The notes under the pieces: generated by a model
What the model saw: only the letters and a program-made list of their open reading frames with translations
What the model was told of the DNA's origin: nothing
Databases searched by the model: none
Translations under genes and position numbers: made by a program
From: Serpentinimonas sp.
Lineage (GTDB): Bacteria > Pseudomonadota > Gammaproteobacteria > Burkholderiales > Burkholderiaceae_C
DNA: 24,353 nucleotides
Direction of reading: 5' to 3'
Assembly: GCA_025458665.1 (NCBI GenBank)
Contig: JALOSG010000055.1
Coordinates: 1-24,353 of the forward strand
Shown here: positions 6,363 through 14,586 of the stretch, one piece after another
Layout of the letters: the number at the start of each line of letters is the position of its first letter
How positions within the stretch are numbered: the stretch's first letter is position 1

Positions 6363-8612
6363 ATGACCGTTGCCGCCCCCGATGCTGCCCCCGATGTGAT
6401 CCCGCCCGCCCCTGGGCCCACTGCCCGCCCAGGCCCCCACCCCTGGCGCTTCTACCGCTACGGCGGCTTCGACCAGGTGCGCATCGAAACGGTGGACGAT
6501 CTGCTCCATCTGGGCAGCCTGGACCAGAAGCTCTGGTCGGTACTGGCCTGTCCCACGGCCGGCCTAGAGTTCGACGAACGCACTCTGCAAATGCTCGACA
6601 CCGACGGCGACGGGCGCATCCGGGCGCCCGAAGTGCTGGCGGCTGTGCAGTGGGTGTGCGGCGTGCTGCGCGACCCCGAAACCCTGTTCCAGCCCGGCAG
6701 CGATCTGCCCCTGGCTGCGCTGAACCGCGAACACCCCGATGGCGCAAGGCTGTATGCAGCGGCCCGTGATGTGCTGGGAGTGCTGGGCCGCCCCGAGGCC
6801 GATGTGCTCACGCTGGCCGATCTGGCCGATCCAGCGCTCCTGTTTCCGGCCAGCCATTTCAATGGCGATGGGGTCGTTCCGGCCGAACTGGTGCCTGCCG
6901 GCTCCGCGCAGGGGGTGTTGGCGCGCGCGCTGGATTGCCTCGGCGCCACCCCAGACCGCAGCGGCCAGCCCGGCATCACGCAAGCGCAGGTGGACACTTT
7001 CTTCGCCGATGCGCAGGCCCTGGCGGACTGGCACGCGCAGGCCGAAGCCGACCCGGCGGGCCTGCTCCCCCTGGGTGCGGACACCGAAGCGGCGGCCCAG
7101 GTGTTCGATGCGGTGGCCGCCAAGGTGGACGATTACTTCACCCGCTGCCGCCTGGCTGCGTTCGACGCCAGCGCCTTGCAGCCCCTCAGCCCCGCAGAGG
7201 CGGCCTACGCCACGCTGGCCGCGGAGTCGCTCTCGGCGGCGTCGGCACAGCTGGCGGTGTTGCCGCTGGCGCTGGCGGTGCCTCCCGGTGAAGGCGGCGG
7301 GGAAGAGCCTTCTGTGCCCCTGGCCCGTGGCATCAACCCCGCCTGGGAAGCGCGTATGGCGGCGCTGCGCGAACACGTGGTGCGCCCCTGTCTGGGCGAA
7401 CGGGACCACCTGACTTTCTCTGAATGGACCGACCTGGCCGGTCGATTCGCCGCGTGGCGTGCCTGGCAGGCGGACAAGCCCGCCACCGCCCTGGCAGGTA
7501 TTCCGGTGCAGGAACTTCGCGACATGCTGGCCAGCGACGCCCGCGAAACCCTGACCCGGCTGATTGCGCAGGACGTGGCGGCCGACACCAGCGCAGAGCA
7601 GGTGGAAGCACTGGACCGCCTGCTGCATTTCCGGCGCGATCTGGTCACGCTGCTGCGCAACTTTGTCACCCTGAGCGACTTTTATGGTGGCGCCAGCAAA
7701 GCCATCTTCCAGGCCGGTACGCTCTACCTCGACCAGCGCAGCTGCGACCTGGTGCTGCGCGTCGCCGACATGGCGCGGCACACGGCACTGGCGCCGCTGT
7801 CGGGCACTTATCTGGTGTATTGCCAGTGCGCGCGCCAGGGGGAGGCGCCCATTCAGATTGTGGCCGCCATGACCGCCGGGGACGCCGACGACATGATGGT
7901 GCCCGGGCGCAACGGCATCTTCTACGACCGCGCCGGGCGCGACTGGAACGCGAGCGTGGTCAAGGTGGTGGAGGCACCCATCAGCGTGCGGCAGGCATTC
8001 TGGACGCCCTACAAGCGCGCTGGCCGCCTGATTGGCGATCAGGTTCGCAAGTTCGCGGCCGCCAAGGACAAAGCGGTGGACGAGCGCGCCGCGCAGCGCG
8101 TTGCGGCAGCTGGCGCCAAGGCCGAGGCCCCTGTTCCTGCTGCCCCTTCCGCTACAGCCGCAGACGCCGCCAAGCCCAGCACCCAGCAAGCTTTCGATAT
8201 TGCCAAGTTCGCCGGTATTTTTGCCGCCATAGGCTTGGCTCTGGGTGCGCTGGGCACCGCGCTGGCGGCCGTAGTCACGGGCATCCTGCAACTGGCCTGG
8301 TGGCAGATTCCGCTGGTGTTTGCCGGGGTCATGCTGCTCATTTCCGGGCCGTCCATGCTGCTGGCATGGCTCAAGCTGCGTCAGCGCAGCCTGGGGCCGC
8401 TGCTCGATGCGAACGGCTGGGCTGTGAACGTGCGGGCACGCATCAACATTCCGTTTGGCGCGTCGCTCACCCAGGTGGCGCGCCTGCCCGAGGGCGCCTC
8501 GCGCAGCATGAACGACCCGTTCGAGGAAAAAGAGCCGCCCTGGCGCAACTACGGCATCCTGGCGGTGGTGGTGGTGGTCATGCTCATCGTGTACGTGCAG
8601 ATCATCAGCTGA
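6363..8612 (+). CDS. Large membrane protein of unknown function with EF-hand
   Basis: I do not recognise a named family for this 749-residue protein. Near the N terminus, residues 79-90 (DTDGDGRIRAPE) form a textbook 12-residue EF-hand loop with Asp79, Asp81, Asp83, Gly84, Ile86 and Glu90, implying calcium binding. A second, degenerate loop is near 165-176 (HFNGDGVVPAEL). The middle is a long soluble region with alanine-rich helices and a conserved-looking, cysteine-containing block near 440-545 (SDFYGGASKAIFQAGTLYLD, then a tyrosine/cysteine segment). After a basic, coiled-looking stretch and an Ala/Pro linker come three hydrophobic segments, about 616-640, 646-670 and 730-748, with only the last residue beyond the third. 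No signal peptide is visible, so the N-terminal bulk is probably cytoplasmic. GAGGAG precedes the ATG. The next gene, prpE, starts 163 bp downstream. Confidence 0.85.
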   Translation: MTVAAPDAAPDVIPPAPGPTARPGPHPWRFYRYGGFDQVRIETVDDLLHLGSLDQKLWSVLACPTAGLEFDERTLQMLDTDGDGRIRAPEVLAAVQWVCGVLRDPETLFQPGSDLPLAALNREHPDGARLYAAARDVLGVLGRPEADVLTLADLADPALLFPASHFNGDGVVPAELVPAGSAQGVLARALDCLGATPDRSGQPGITQAQVDTFFADAQALADWHAQAEADPAGLLPLGADTEAAAQVFDAVAAKVDDYFTRCRLAAFDASALQPLSPAEAAYATLAAESLSAASAQLAVLPLALAVPPGEGGGEEPSVPLARGINPAWEARMAALREHVVRPCLGERDHLTFSEWTDLAGRFAAWRAWQADKPATALAGIPVQELRDMLASDARETLTRLIAQDVAADTSAEQVEALDRLLHFRRDLVTLLRNFVTLSDFYGGASKAIFQAGTLYLDQRSCDLVLRVADMARHTALAPLSGTYLVYCQCARQGEAPIQIVAAMTAGDADDMMVPGRNGIFYDRAGRDWNASVVKVVEAPISVRQAFWTPYKRAGRLIGDQVRKFAAAKDKAVDERAAQRVAAAGAKAEAPVPAAPSATAADAAKPSTQQAFDIAKFAGIFAAIGLALGALGTALAAVVTGILQLAWWQIPLVFAGVMLLISGPSMLLAWLKLRQRSLGPLLDANGWAVNVRARINIPFGASLTQVARLPEGASRSMNDPFEEKEPPWRNYGILAVVVVVMLIVYVQIIS

Positions 8613-8694
8613 TTCCGGACTGGCCGGGCAGGGCGGCTCCCGTACCCCGCGGCCCCCGGCCGTTGCGTGCGCGCCGGTCCGCCTTCGTCAGCCG

Positions 8695-8732
8695 TTTGCA
8701 AGCCTCGTGCCCATAATTAAGAATTCAATTTA
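8695..8732 (+). promoter_or_regulatory. AT-rich promoter-like patch before prpE
   Basis: In an otherwise very GC-rich gap (8613-8775) the stretch from 8712 to 8732 is AT-rich and includes CATAAT and AAGAAT. TTTGCA at 8695-8700 stands 18 bp before AAGAAT (8719-8724). Both hexamers match the sigma-70 consensus at only four of six positions, so this is a suggestion for the prpE promoter, not a firm call. Confidence 0.3.
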
Positions 8733-8775
8733 GCGGCACCCCGGCCCGGGCGCGCCGCCACAGGAGACCCGTTCC

Positions 8776-10704
8776 ATGTCCGCCAACGCCCCCAGCACCA
8801 CTGCCGGTTCCTCCGGCTACGCCGAGTTCCACCGCCGCTCCATCGAGGACCGCGATGCTTTCTGGACCGAGCAAGCCCAGATGGTGGAGTGGCAGCAGCC
8901 GTTCACCACGGTGTGCAACTACAGCAACCCGCCGTTTGCGCGCTGGTTCGAGGGCGGACTCATCAACCTGTGCCACAACGCGGTAGACCGGCACCTGAAA
9001 GACCGCGCCGACCAGAACGCGCTCATCTTCGTATCCACCGAGACCAACGAGGAGAAAACCTACACCTTCGCCCAACTGCATACCGAAGTGCAACGCATGG
9101 CCGCGGTGCTGCAGTCCATGGGCGTGGTCAAGGGCGACCGGGTGCTCATCTACATGCCGATGATCCCCGAGGCGGCGTTCGCCATGCTGGCCTGCGTGCG
9201 GATTGGCGCCATCCACTCGGTGGTGTTTGGCGGGTTCGCCAGCGTCAGCCTGGCCAGCCGAATCGAAGATGCCAGCCCCAAGGTGGTGGTCAGTGCCGAT
9301 GCCGGCTCGCGCGGCGGCAAGGTGGTGCCCTACAAGCCCCTGCTCGACGAGGCGCTGCGCCTGTCCAGCCACAAACCCGAGCGTGTGCTCATGGTGGACC
9401 GCGGCCTGGCGCCCATGCCGCTCACCGAAGGCCGCGACGCCGACTACGCCACCGAAGCGGCGCGCCAGAATGGCGTGGTGGTGCCTTGCGTGTGGGTCGA
9501 GTCCACCCACCCCAGCTACACGCTGTACACCAGCGGCACCACGGGCAAGCCCAAAGGTGTGCAGCGCGACACCGGTGGCTACACCGTGGCACTGGCCGCC
9601 AGCATGAAGCACATTTTCCAGGGCGAAGCCGGGCAAACCTACTTCTCCACCAGCGACATCGGCTGGGTCGTGGGCCACAGCTACATCGTCTATGGCCCGC
9701 TCATTGCTGGCATGGCCACCATCATGTACGAGGGGTTGCCCATCCGCCCCGATGCCGGCATCTGGTGGGAACTGGTGGAGCGTTACAACGTGAGCGTCAT
9801 GTTCAGTGCGCCCACCGCCGTGCGCGTGCTCAAGAAGTACGACAGCAGCTTCATCACCGGGCGCAACCTCGGCAGCCTCAAGGCCCTGTACCTGGCCGGC
9901 GAGCCGCTCGACGAGCCCACCGCGCAGTGGATATCGGGCGTGCTGGGCCGCCCCATCATCGACAACTACTGGCAGACCGAAACCGGCTGGCCCATCCTCA
10001 CTGTGTGCAACGGGGTGGAGGCGGCGCCCAGCAAGTTCGGTTCGCCAGGCAAGGCGGTGTACGGCTACAACGTCAAGCTGCTGGACGACGCCACTGGCGC
10101 CGAACTCACCGAACCGAACCAGAAGGGCGTGCTGGCCATAGAAGGGCCGCTGCCACCGGGCTGCATGCAGACCGTCTGGCAGGACGATGCCCGCTTTGTG
10201 AACACCTACTGGAAGAGTGTGCCAGGCCGCATGGTGTACAGCACCTTCGACTGGGGTATCCGGGACGAGGAGGGCTACTACTTCATCCTGGGCCGCACGG
10301 ACGATGTGATCAACGTGGCGGGCCACCGCCTGGGCACCCGCGAGATTGAAGAGAGCATCTCCAGCCACCCCAACGTGGCCGAGGTGGCCGTGGTGGGCGT
10401 GGCCGACCAGCTCAAGGGCCAGGTGGCCATGGCGTTTGCCGTGCCGCGCGACGCCTCCCTGCTCACCAGCGAGGCAGACCGCCTGAAGATGGAGGGCGAG
10501 ATCATGAAGCGCGTGGACGAACAACTGGGCGCCGTGGCGCGGCCAGCCCGGGTGCGTTTCGTGTCGGTGCTGCCCAAGACGCGCAGCGGCAAGCTGTTGC
10601 GCCGCGCCATACAGGCGGTGTGCGAAGGCCGCGACCCTGGCGACCTCACCACCATGGACGACCCGGCGGCGCTGCGCCAGATCCAGGATCTGCTGGCGGG
10701 TTGA
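8776..10704 (+). CDS. prpE: Propionyl-CoA synthetase (propionate--CoA ligase)
   Basis: The 642-residue enzyme joins propionate to CoA with ATP in the cytoplasm, feeding propionyl-CoA to the methylcitrate cycle or other routes. It has the acetyl/propionyl-CoA synthetase signature: the N-terminal YAEFHRRSIEDRDAFWTEQA, the phosphate loop YTSGTTGKPKG from Tyr251, DIGWVVGHSYIVYGPL, WQTETGW from Trp399, GRTDDVINVAGHRLGTREIE and the catalytic/acetylated Lys606 in RSGK. Trp followed by Pro-Ile after the QTETG motif, and the total length near 630, fit PrpE rather than acetyl-CoA synthetase. CAGGAGA lies 8-10 nt before the ATG. In many bacteria prpE sits with prpBCD; here none of these is nearby, so it is an isolated copy. 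Acetate or other short acids may also be used. Confidence 0.93.
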   Translation: MSANAPSTTAGSSGYAEFHRRSIEDRDAFWTEQAQMVEWQQPFTTVCNYSNPPFARWFEGGLINLCHNAVDRHLKDRADQNALIFVSTETNEEKTYTFAQLHTEVQRMAAVLQSMGVVKGDRVLIYMPMIPEAAFAMLACVRIGAIHSVVFGGFASVSLASRIEDASPKVVVSADAGSRGGKVVPYKPLLDEALRLSSHKPERVLMVDRGLAPMPLTEGRDADYATEAARQNGVVVPCVWVESTHPSYTLYTSGTTGKPKGVQRDTGGYTVALAASMKHIFQGEAGQTYFSTSDIGWVVGHSYIVYGPLIAGMATIMYEGLPIRPDAGIWWELVERYNVSVMFSAPTAVRVLKKYDSSFITGRNLGSLKALYLAGEPLDEPTAQWISGVLGRPIIDNYWQTETGWPILTVCNGVEAAPSKFGSPGKAVYGYNVKLLDDATGAELTEPNQKGVLAIEGPLPPGCMQTVWQDDARFVNTYWKSVPGRMVYSTFDWGIRDEEGYYFILGRTDDVINVAGHRLGTREIEESISSHPNVAEVAVVGVADQLKGQVAMAFAVPRDASLLTSEADRLKMEGEIMKRVDEQLGAVARPARVRFVSVLPKTRSGKLLRRAIQAVCEGRDPGDLTTMDDPAALRQIQDLLAG

Positions 10705-10725
10705 CCTGACCCAACGCCATATACC

Positions 10726-10748
10726 CCTACAGGTTTAAAGCCTGTAGG
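10726..10748. promoter_or_regulatory. Perfect 8-bp inverted repeat between prpE and the ArsR gene
   Basis: CCTACAGG (10726-10733) and CCTGTAGG (10741-10748) are exact inverted repeats around TTTAAAG. The site begins 21 bp after the prpE stop and ends 86 bp before the ArsR start. There is no T tract, so it is a poor intrinsic terminator on either strand. It may be an operator or an mRNA 3'-end stabilising hairpin. Confidence 0.5.
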
Positions 10749-10834
10749 ACGGAGTCAGCTTTGTGCAAGCTCGATGTTGTGTGGCCCCTCCGGAGTGTTT
10801 ATCATCTGCTTCATCTATTCCTATCCGTTTATAT

Positions 10835-11221
10835 ATGCAGCAAATGATCGACGGCGACGACGCGGGCGACAAGGCAGAAAGAGGCCGGGTGTTTGAGCTC
10901 GCTGCCGAACTCTTCGGCATACTCGCCACGCCCATGCGGCTGCGTATCCTGAGCGCGCTGTGCGACAGGGAAAAGTCCGTCACCGAGCTTCTCTCGGAGA
11001 TCGACACCACCCAGCCCAACCTGTCGCAGCACCTGAACCTGCTCTACCGCTCGGGCGTGCTCGCCAAGCGCAAGGAGGGAACGCAGGTCATCTATCGCGT
11101 GCAGAGCGAGCAGGCTGTCATGCTGTGCCGGTCCGTGTGCACCCAGATCGCTATCGAGATGGAGGACGGGGGCGGCTCCATACCCAACGGCCAGCGCCTG
11201 ACTCCCAGGCCATCCCTGTGA
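10835..11221 (+). CDS. ArsR-family winged-helix transcriptional regulator
   Basis: The 128-residue protein has the ArsR/SmtB core: AAELFGILATPMRLRILSALC, then SVTELLSEIDTTQPNLSQHLNLLYRSGVL as the recognition helix region, then the wing AKRKEGTQVIYRV. Three cysteines stand out: Cys43 at the end of the helix after the dimer core, and Cys98 and Cys102 in the C-terminal helix (CRSVC, i and i+4). This suggests metal or thiol sensing, but the positions do not match the classical arsenic CVC motif or, as far as I can align by eye, the Cys pair of BigR/SqrR. Start ATG 10835 gives the usual family N terminus; ATG 10844 is an alternative. The stop codon overlaps the GTG start of a small lipoprotein gene. 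The target genes are not evident. Confidence 0.88.
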   Translation: MQQMIDGDDAGDKAERGRVFELAAELFGILATPMRLRILSALCDREKSVTELLSEIDTTQPNLSQHLNLLYRSGVLAKRKEGTQVIYRVQSEQAVMLCRSVCTQIAIEMEDGGGSIPNGQRLTPRPSL

Positions 11222-11481
11222 CACACCGGCTTGTCCTGTCCAGTCTGGTCCTCGGGCTCTGCGTGGGTCTGGCGGGTTGCAGCAACCTGCGCGTCGGCTT
11301 CTCCATCCCGGTGGGCCCGGCGGGCGTGGGTGTGTCCGTGGGCGGCGACGGTAGCGTGGGCGCGGGGGTCGGTGTGTCGGTGGGCGGTGCTAGCGTCGGG
11401 GTGGGCACATCCGGGCGGCTGCCCGCGCGCGACAAAGCCTCGGCCGAAGCTGTTGAACCCGCGCAAGCGCCCGCGCGCTGA
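11218..11481 (+). CDS. Small Gly/Val-repeat lipoprotein, hypothetical
   Basis: A frame starting with GTG at 11218 overlaps the ArsR stop as GTGA, a standard translational-coupling arrangement. It encodes 87 residues. Residues 1-20 form a signal peptide with a hydrophobic core and the lipobox LAGC, so Cys21 would be lipidated after cleavage by signal peptidase II. The mature part of 67 residues begins SNLRVGFSIPVGPAG and continues with two copies of GVGVSVGG (11323-11346 and 11365-11388), then a charged Ala/Pro tail. The Gly/Val alternation could be a short beta-rich or flexible segment. I do not recognise a function. Start and lipobox make a real gene likely, although it is short and GC-rich. 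Confidence 0.65.
   Translation: MTHRLVLSSLVLGLCVGLAGCSNLRVGFSIPVGPAGVGVSVGGDGSVGAGVGVSVGGASVGVGTSGRLPARDKASAEAVEPAQAPAR
11323..11388 (+). repeat. Two imperfect 24-bp direct repeats in the lipoprotein gene
   Basis: Positions 11323-11346 and 11365-11388 each encode Gly-Val-Gly-Val-Ser-Val-Gly-Gly and are separated by 18 bp. Differences between the copies are mostly at third codon positions, so the peptide repeat looks conserved by selection or is an old duplication. Confidence 0.6.
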
Positions 11482-11527
11482 GCCCAGCAGACCCTCGCCG
11501 GTGCTGCAAAGCCCGTGCATCCCCCTC

Positions 11528-11549
11528 GCCACCGTGGGTTTTCGGTGGC
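11528..11549 (+). promoter_or_regulatory. Hairpin in the sucA upstream region
   Basis: GCCACCG (11528-11534) and CGGTGGC (11543-11549) form a perfect 7-bp stem around TGGGTTTT. It lies in the 192-bp gap before sucA, 124 bp from the start codon, and has no T tract after it. It could be a protein-binding site, a leader structure or a weak transcript end for the lipoprotein gene. No convincing promoter hexamers were found with it. Confidence 0.35.
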
Positions 11550-11673
11550 ACAATGGCGGTTTAGCCGCAGTTCCTTCCAGTCACTGTCGCATCCGCCAAC
11601 CGGTTTAGCCGTGTCGCGGGAGGTTTTCTTAACCAGCTAATGCTTCCTGCAGGGAAGCGGAGGTCAGCGAAAT

Positions 11674-14520
11674 ATGAGCGATTCCAGCTCCGTCTATGTT
11701 GCCTATCAGGGCAACTCGTACCTGTTCGGCGGCAATACGCCCTACGTCGAAGAGATGTACGAGAACTACCTGGCAGACCCCACCAGCGTTCCCGATTCCT
11801 GGCGTGCCTACTTCGACGCGCTGCAAAACGTCCCCGCCGCCGACGGCAGCGACGCCCGCGATGTGCCGCACCAGCCCGTCATCAATGCCTTTGCCGAGCG
11901 CGCCAAGCAGGGTGTCACGCAGGTGGTCATTGCGGCTGGTGCCGATTCCGACCTGGGCCGCAAGCGCGTTTTCACGCAACAACTCATTGCCGCCTACCGC
12001 AATGTGGGTGTGCGCTGGGCCGACCTCGACCCCCTGAAACGCGCCGAACGCGAAAGCATTCCCGAGCTGGACCCGAGCTACTACGGGTTCACCGATGCCG
12101 ACCTGGAGACCGTGTTCAACACCAGCAACACGTTCTTCGGCAAGGAGACCATGGCTCTGCGCGAGCTCATCAATGCCCTGCGCGAAACGTACTGCGGCAG
12201 CATAGGCGCCGAGTACATGTACATCAGCGACCAGACGCAGAAGCGCTGGTGGCAGGAGCGGCTGGAGAGCATCCGCAGCAAGCCCAACTTCACCGCCGAG
12301 AAGAAAAAGCACATCCTCGACCGCCTGACCGCCGCCGAAGGGCTGGAGCGTTTCCTGCACACCAAATACGTGGGCCAGAAGCGCTTCTCTCTGGAAGGTG
12401 GCGAGAGCTTCATCGTGGCCATGGATGAACTCATCCAGCAGGCCGGCATGAAGGGCGTGCAGGAAATCGTCATTGGCATGGCCCACCGCGGTCGCCTGAA
12501 TGTGCTGGTGAACACACTGGGCAAGATGCCCAAAGACCTGTTCGCCGAGTTCGACCACACCGCCCCCGAAGACCTGCCTTCTGGCGACGTGAAGTACCAC
12601 CAGGGCTTCAGTTCCGACGTCTCCACTCCCGGCGGTCCGGTGCACCTCTCTCTGGCCTTCAACCCCTCTCACCTGGAGATTGTGAACCCGGTGGTGGAAG
12701 GTTCCGTGCGCGCCCGCATGGACCGCCGCGGTGACCCCAAGGGTGTGCAGGTGCTGCCGGTGCTGGTGCACGGCGATGCGGCGTTTGCCGGCCAGGGCGT
12801 GGTCATGGAAACGCTGGCCCTGGCGCAGACGCGCGGTTACTACACCGGCGGCACGGTGCACCTCGTCATCAACAACCAGATTGGTTTCACCACCTCCGAT
12901 CCGCGCGACAGCCGCTCCACGCTCTACTGCTCCGACGTGGTGAAGATGATCGAGTCCCCGGTGCTGCACGTGAACGGCGACGACCCGGAAGCCGTGGCAC
13001 TGGCCACGCAGCTGGCGCTGGAATACCGCATGACCTTCCACAAGGACGTGGTGGTTGACATCATCTGTTTCAGAAAGCTGGGCCACAACGAACAGGACAC
13101 CCCCAGCCTGACGCAGCCGCTCATGTACAAGAAGATCGGTGCCCACCCCGGCACCCGCAAGCTGTATGCCGACAAGCTGGCCGCGCAGGGCCTGGGCGAG
13201 CCCGCACTGGACGCTGGCCGCCACACCGTGGACCCGGTGCTCACCAACTTCAAGAGCAAGTACGCGGTCGACTGGGCGCCCTTCCTGAACAAGCGCTGGA
13301 CCGACGCCGCCGATACCGCCATTCCGCTGGCCGAGTGGAAGCGCCTGGCCGACCGCATGACCACCATCCCCGACAGCATCCTGCCGCACCAGCTGGTGAA
13401 GAAGGTCTACGCAGACCGCGCCGCCATGGGCCGGGGTGAGATGAATGTGGACTGGGGCATGGGCGAGCACATGGCGTTCGCCTCTCTGGTGGCCAGCGGC
13501 TACCCGGTGCGCCTGTCTGGCGAGGACTGCGGCCGTGGCACCTTCACGCACCGCCATGCCGTGGTACACCACCAGGCGCGCGAGAAGTTCGACGAGGGCA
13601 TCTACATCCCGCTGCAGAACGTGGCCGACAACCAGGCCCCGTTCACCGTCATCGACTCCATCCTGTCGGAAGAGGCGGTGCTGGGCTTTGAGTACGGCTA
13701 CGCCTCCAACGACCCCAATACGCTGGTCATCTGGGAAGCGCAGTTCGGCGACTTCGCCAACGGCGCGCAGGTGGTGATTGACCAGTTCATTGCCTCGGGC
13801 GAAGTGAAGTGGGGCCGTGTGAACGGCATCACGCTCATGCTGCCGCACGGCTACGAGGGCCAGGGCCCCGAGCACTCCTCGGCCCGCGTGGAGCGCTTCA
13901 TGCAGCTGGCTGCCGACACCAACATGCAGGTGGTTCAGCCCACCACGGCCAGCCAGATCTTCCATGTGCTGCGCCGTCAGATGGTGCGCAATCTGCGCAA
14001 GCCGCTGATCATCTTCACACCCAAGTCTCTGCTGCGCAACAAGGATGCGACCTCCCCGCTGGTGGAGTTCACCAAAGGCTCGTTCCAGACCGTGATCCCG
14101 GAACAGAACCCCGCCGTGGTGAAGAACGCCGCCAAGGTGCGCCGCATCGTGGCGTGCTCGGGCAAGGTGTACTACGACCTGGTGAAAAAGCGCGAGGAGC
14201 GCGGCCACGACGACGTGGCCATCATCCGCGTGGAGCAGCTCTACCCGTTCCCGCACAAGGCCTTTGCGGCCGAGGTGAAGCGCTTCTCGGGTGCCACCGA
14301 GATTGTGTGGTGCCAGGACGAGCCGCAGAACCAGGGCGCCTGGTTCTTCGTGCAGCACAACATCCACGAAAACATGCTCGAGGGCCAGCGACTGGGTTAT
14401 TCGGGCCGGGCCGCCTCGGCGTCGCCAGCGGTGGGCTATGCCCACCTGCACCAGGAGCAGCAGAAAGCCCTGGTGGACGGCGCCTTTGGCAAGCTCAAGG
14501 GCTTCATCCTGACCAAGTAA
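11674..14520 (+). CDS. sucA: 2-oxoglutarate dehydrogenase E1 component
   Basis: The 948-residue protein is the thiamine-diphosphate-dependent decarboxylase of the 2-oxoglutarate dehydrogenase complex (TCA cycle; 2-oxoglutarate to succinyl-CoA). The N terminus contains the short E2-binding type segment with YLFGGNTPYVEEMYENYLADP and VPDSWRAYF. Hallmarks include GMAHRGRLNVLVNTLGK (His271), HGDAAFAGQGVVMETL, INNQIGFTTSDPRDSRST, the LSEEAVLGFEYGY segment near 665-677 carrying the cofactor-activating Glu, GRGTFTHRHAV, and HGYEGQGPEHSSAR. Length is normal for the family. GGAGG is 10 nt before the ATG. It is followed at 66 bp by sucB and then lpdA, so the complex is encoded as an operon. It lies downstream of the ArsR/lipoprotein pair with a 192-bp gap, which should hold its promoter. 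Confidence 0.98.
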   Translation: MSDSSSVYVAYQGNSYLFGGNTPYVEEMYENYLADPTSVPDSWRAYFDALQNVPAADGSDARDVPHQPVINAFAERAKQGVTQVVIAAGADSDLGRKRVFTQQLIAAYRNVGVRWADLDPLKRAERESIPELDPSYYGFTDADLETVFNTSNTFFGKETMALRELINALRETYCGSIGAEYMYISDQTQKRWWQERLESIRSKPNFTAEKKKHILDRLTAAEGLERFLHTKYVGQKRFSLEGGESFIVAMDELIQQAGMKGVQEIVIGMAHRGRLNVLVNTLGKMPKDLFAEFDHTAPEDLPSGDVKYHQGFSSDVSTPGGPVHLSLAFNPSHLEIVNPVVEGSVRARMDRRGDPKGVQVLPVLVHGDAAFAGQGVVMETLALAQTRGYYTGGTVHLVINNQIGFTTSDPRDSRSTLYCSDVVKMIESPVLHVNGDDPEAVALATQLALEYRMTFHKDVVVDIICFRKLGHNEQDTPSLTQPLMYKKIGAHPGTRKLYADKLAAQGLGEPALDAGRHTVDPVLTNFKSKYAVDWAPFLNKRWTDAADTAIPLAEWKRLADRMTTIPDSILPHQLVKKVYADRAAMGRGEMNVDWGMGEHMAFASLVASGYPVRLSGEDCGRGTFTHRHAVVHHQAREKFDEGIYIPLQNVADNQAPFTVIDSILSEEAVLGFEYGYASNDPNTLVIWEAQFGDFANGAQVVIDQFIASGEVKWGRVNGITLMLPHGYEGQGPEHSSARVERFMQLAADTNMQVVQPTTASQIFHVLRRQMVRNLRKPLIIFTPKSLLRNKDATSPLVEFTKGSFQTVIPEQNPAVVKNAAKVRRIVACSGKVYYDLVKKREERGHDDVAIIRVEQLYPFPHKAFAAEVKRFSGATEIVWCQDEPQNQGAWFFVQHNIHENMLEGQRLGYSGRAASASPAVGYAHLHQEQQKALVDGAFGKLKGFILTK

Positions 14521-14586
14521 GGCAGGCGATTGAGAAGCCCGACACCTACCCGATAAAAAACGACCTATTCAAGGACTATCCCTATC

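Noticed and set aside
6564..8291. A 575-codon open frame antisense to the EF-hand membrane protein.
   Set aside because: The plus-strand frame has EF-hand, membrane segments and a good ribosome binding site; the antisense one is a low-complexity shadow.
8725..10524. A 599-codon open frame antisense to prpE.
   Set aside because: Shadow of the prpE codon pattern, with no recognisable domain or start signal.
11629..14451. A 940-codon open frame antisense to sucA.
   Set aside because: Its composition is the His/Gly/Val/Leu-rich shadow of a high-GC gene in the opposite strand, and sucA is conserved throughout.
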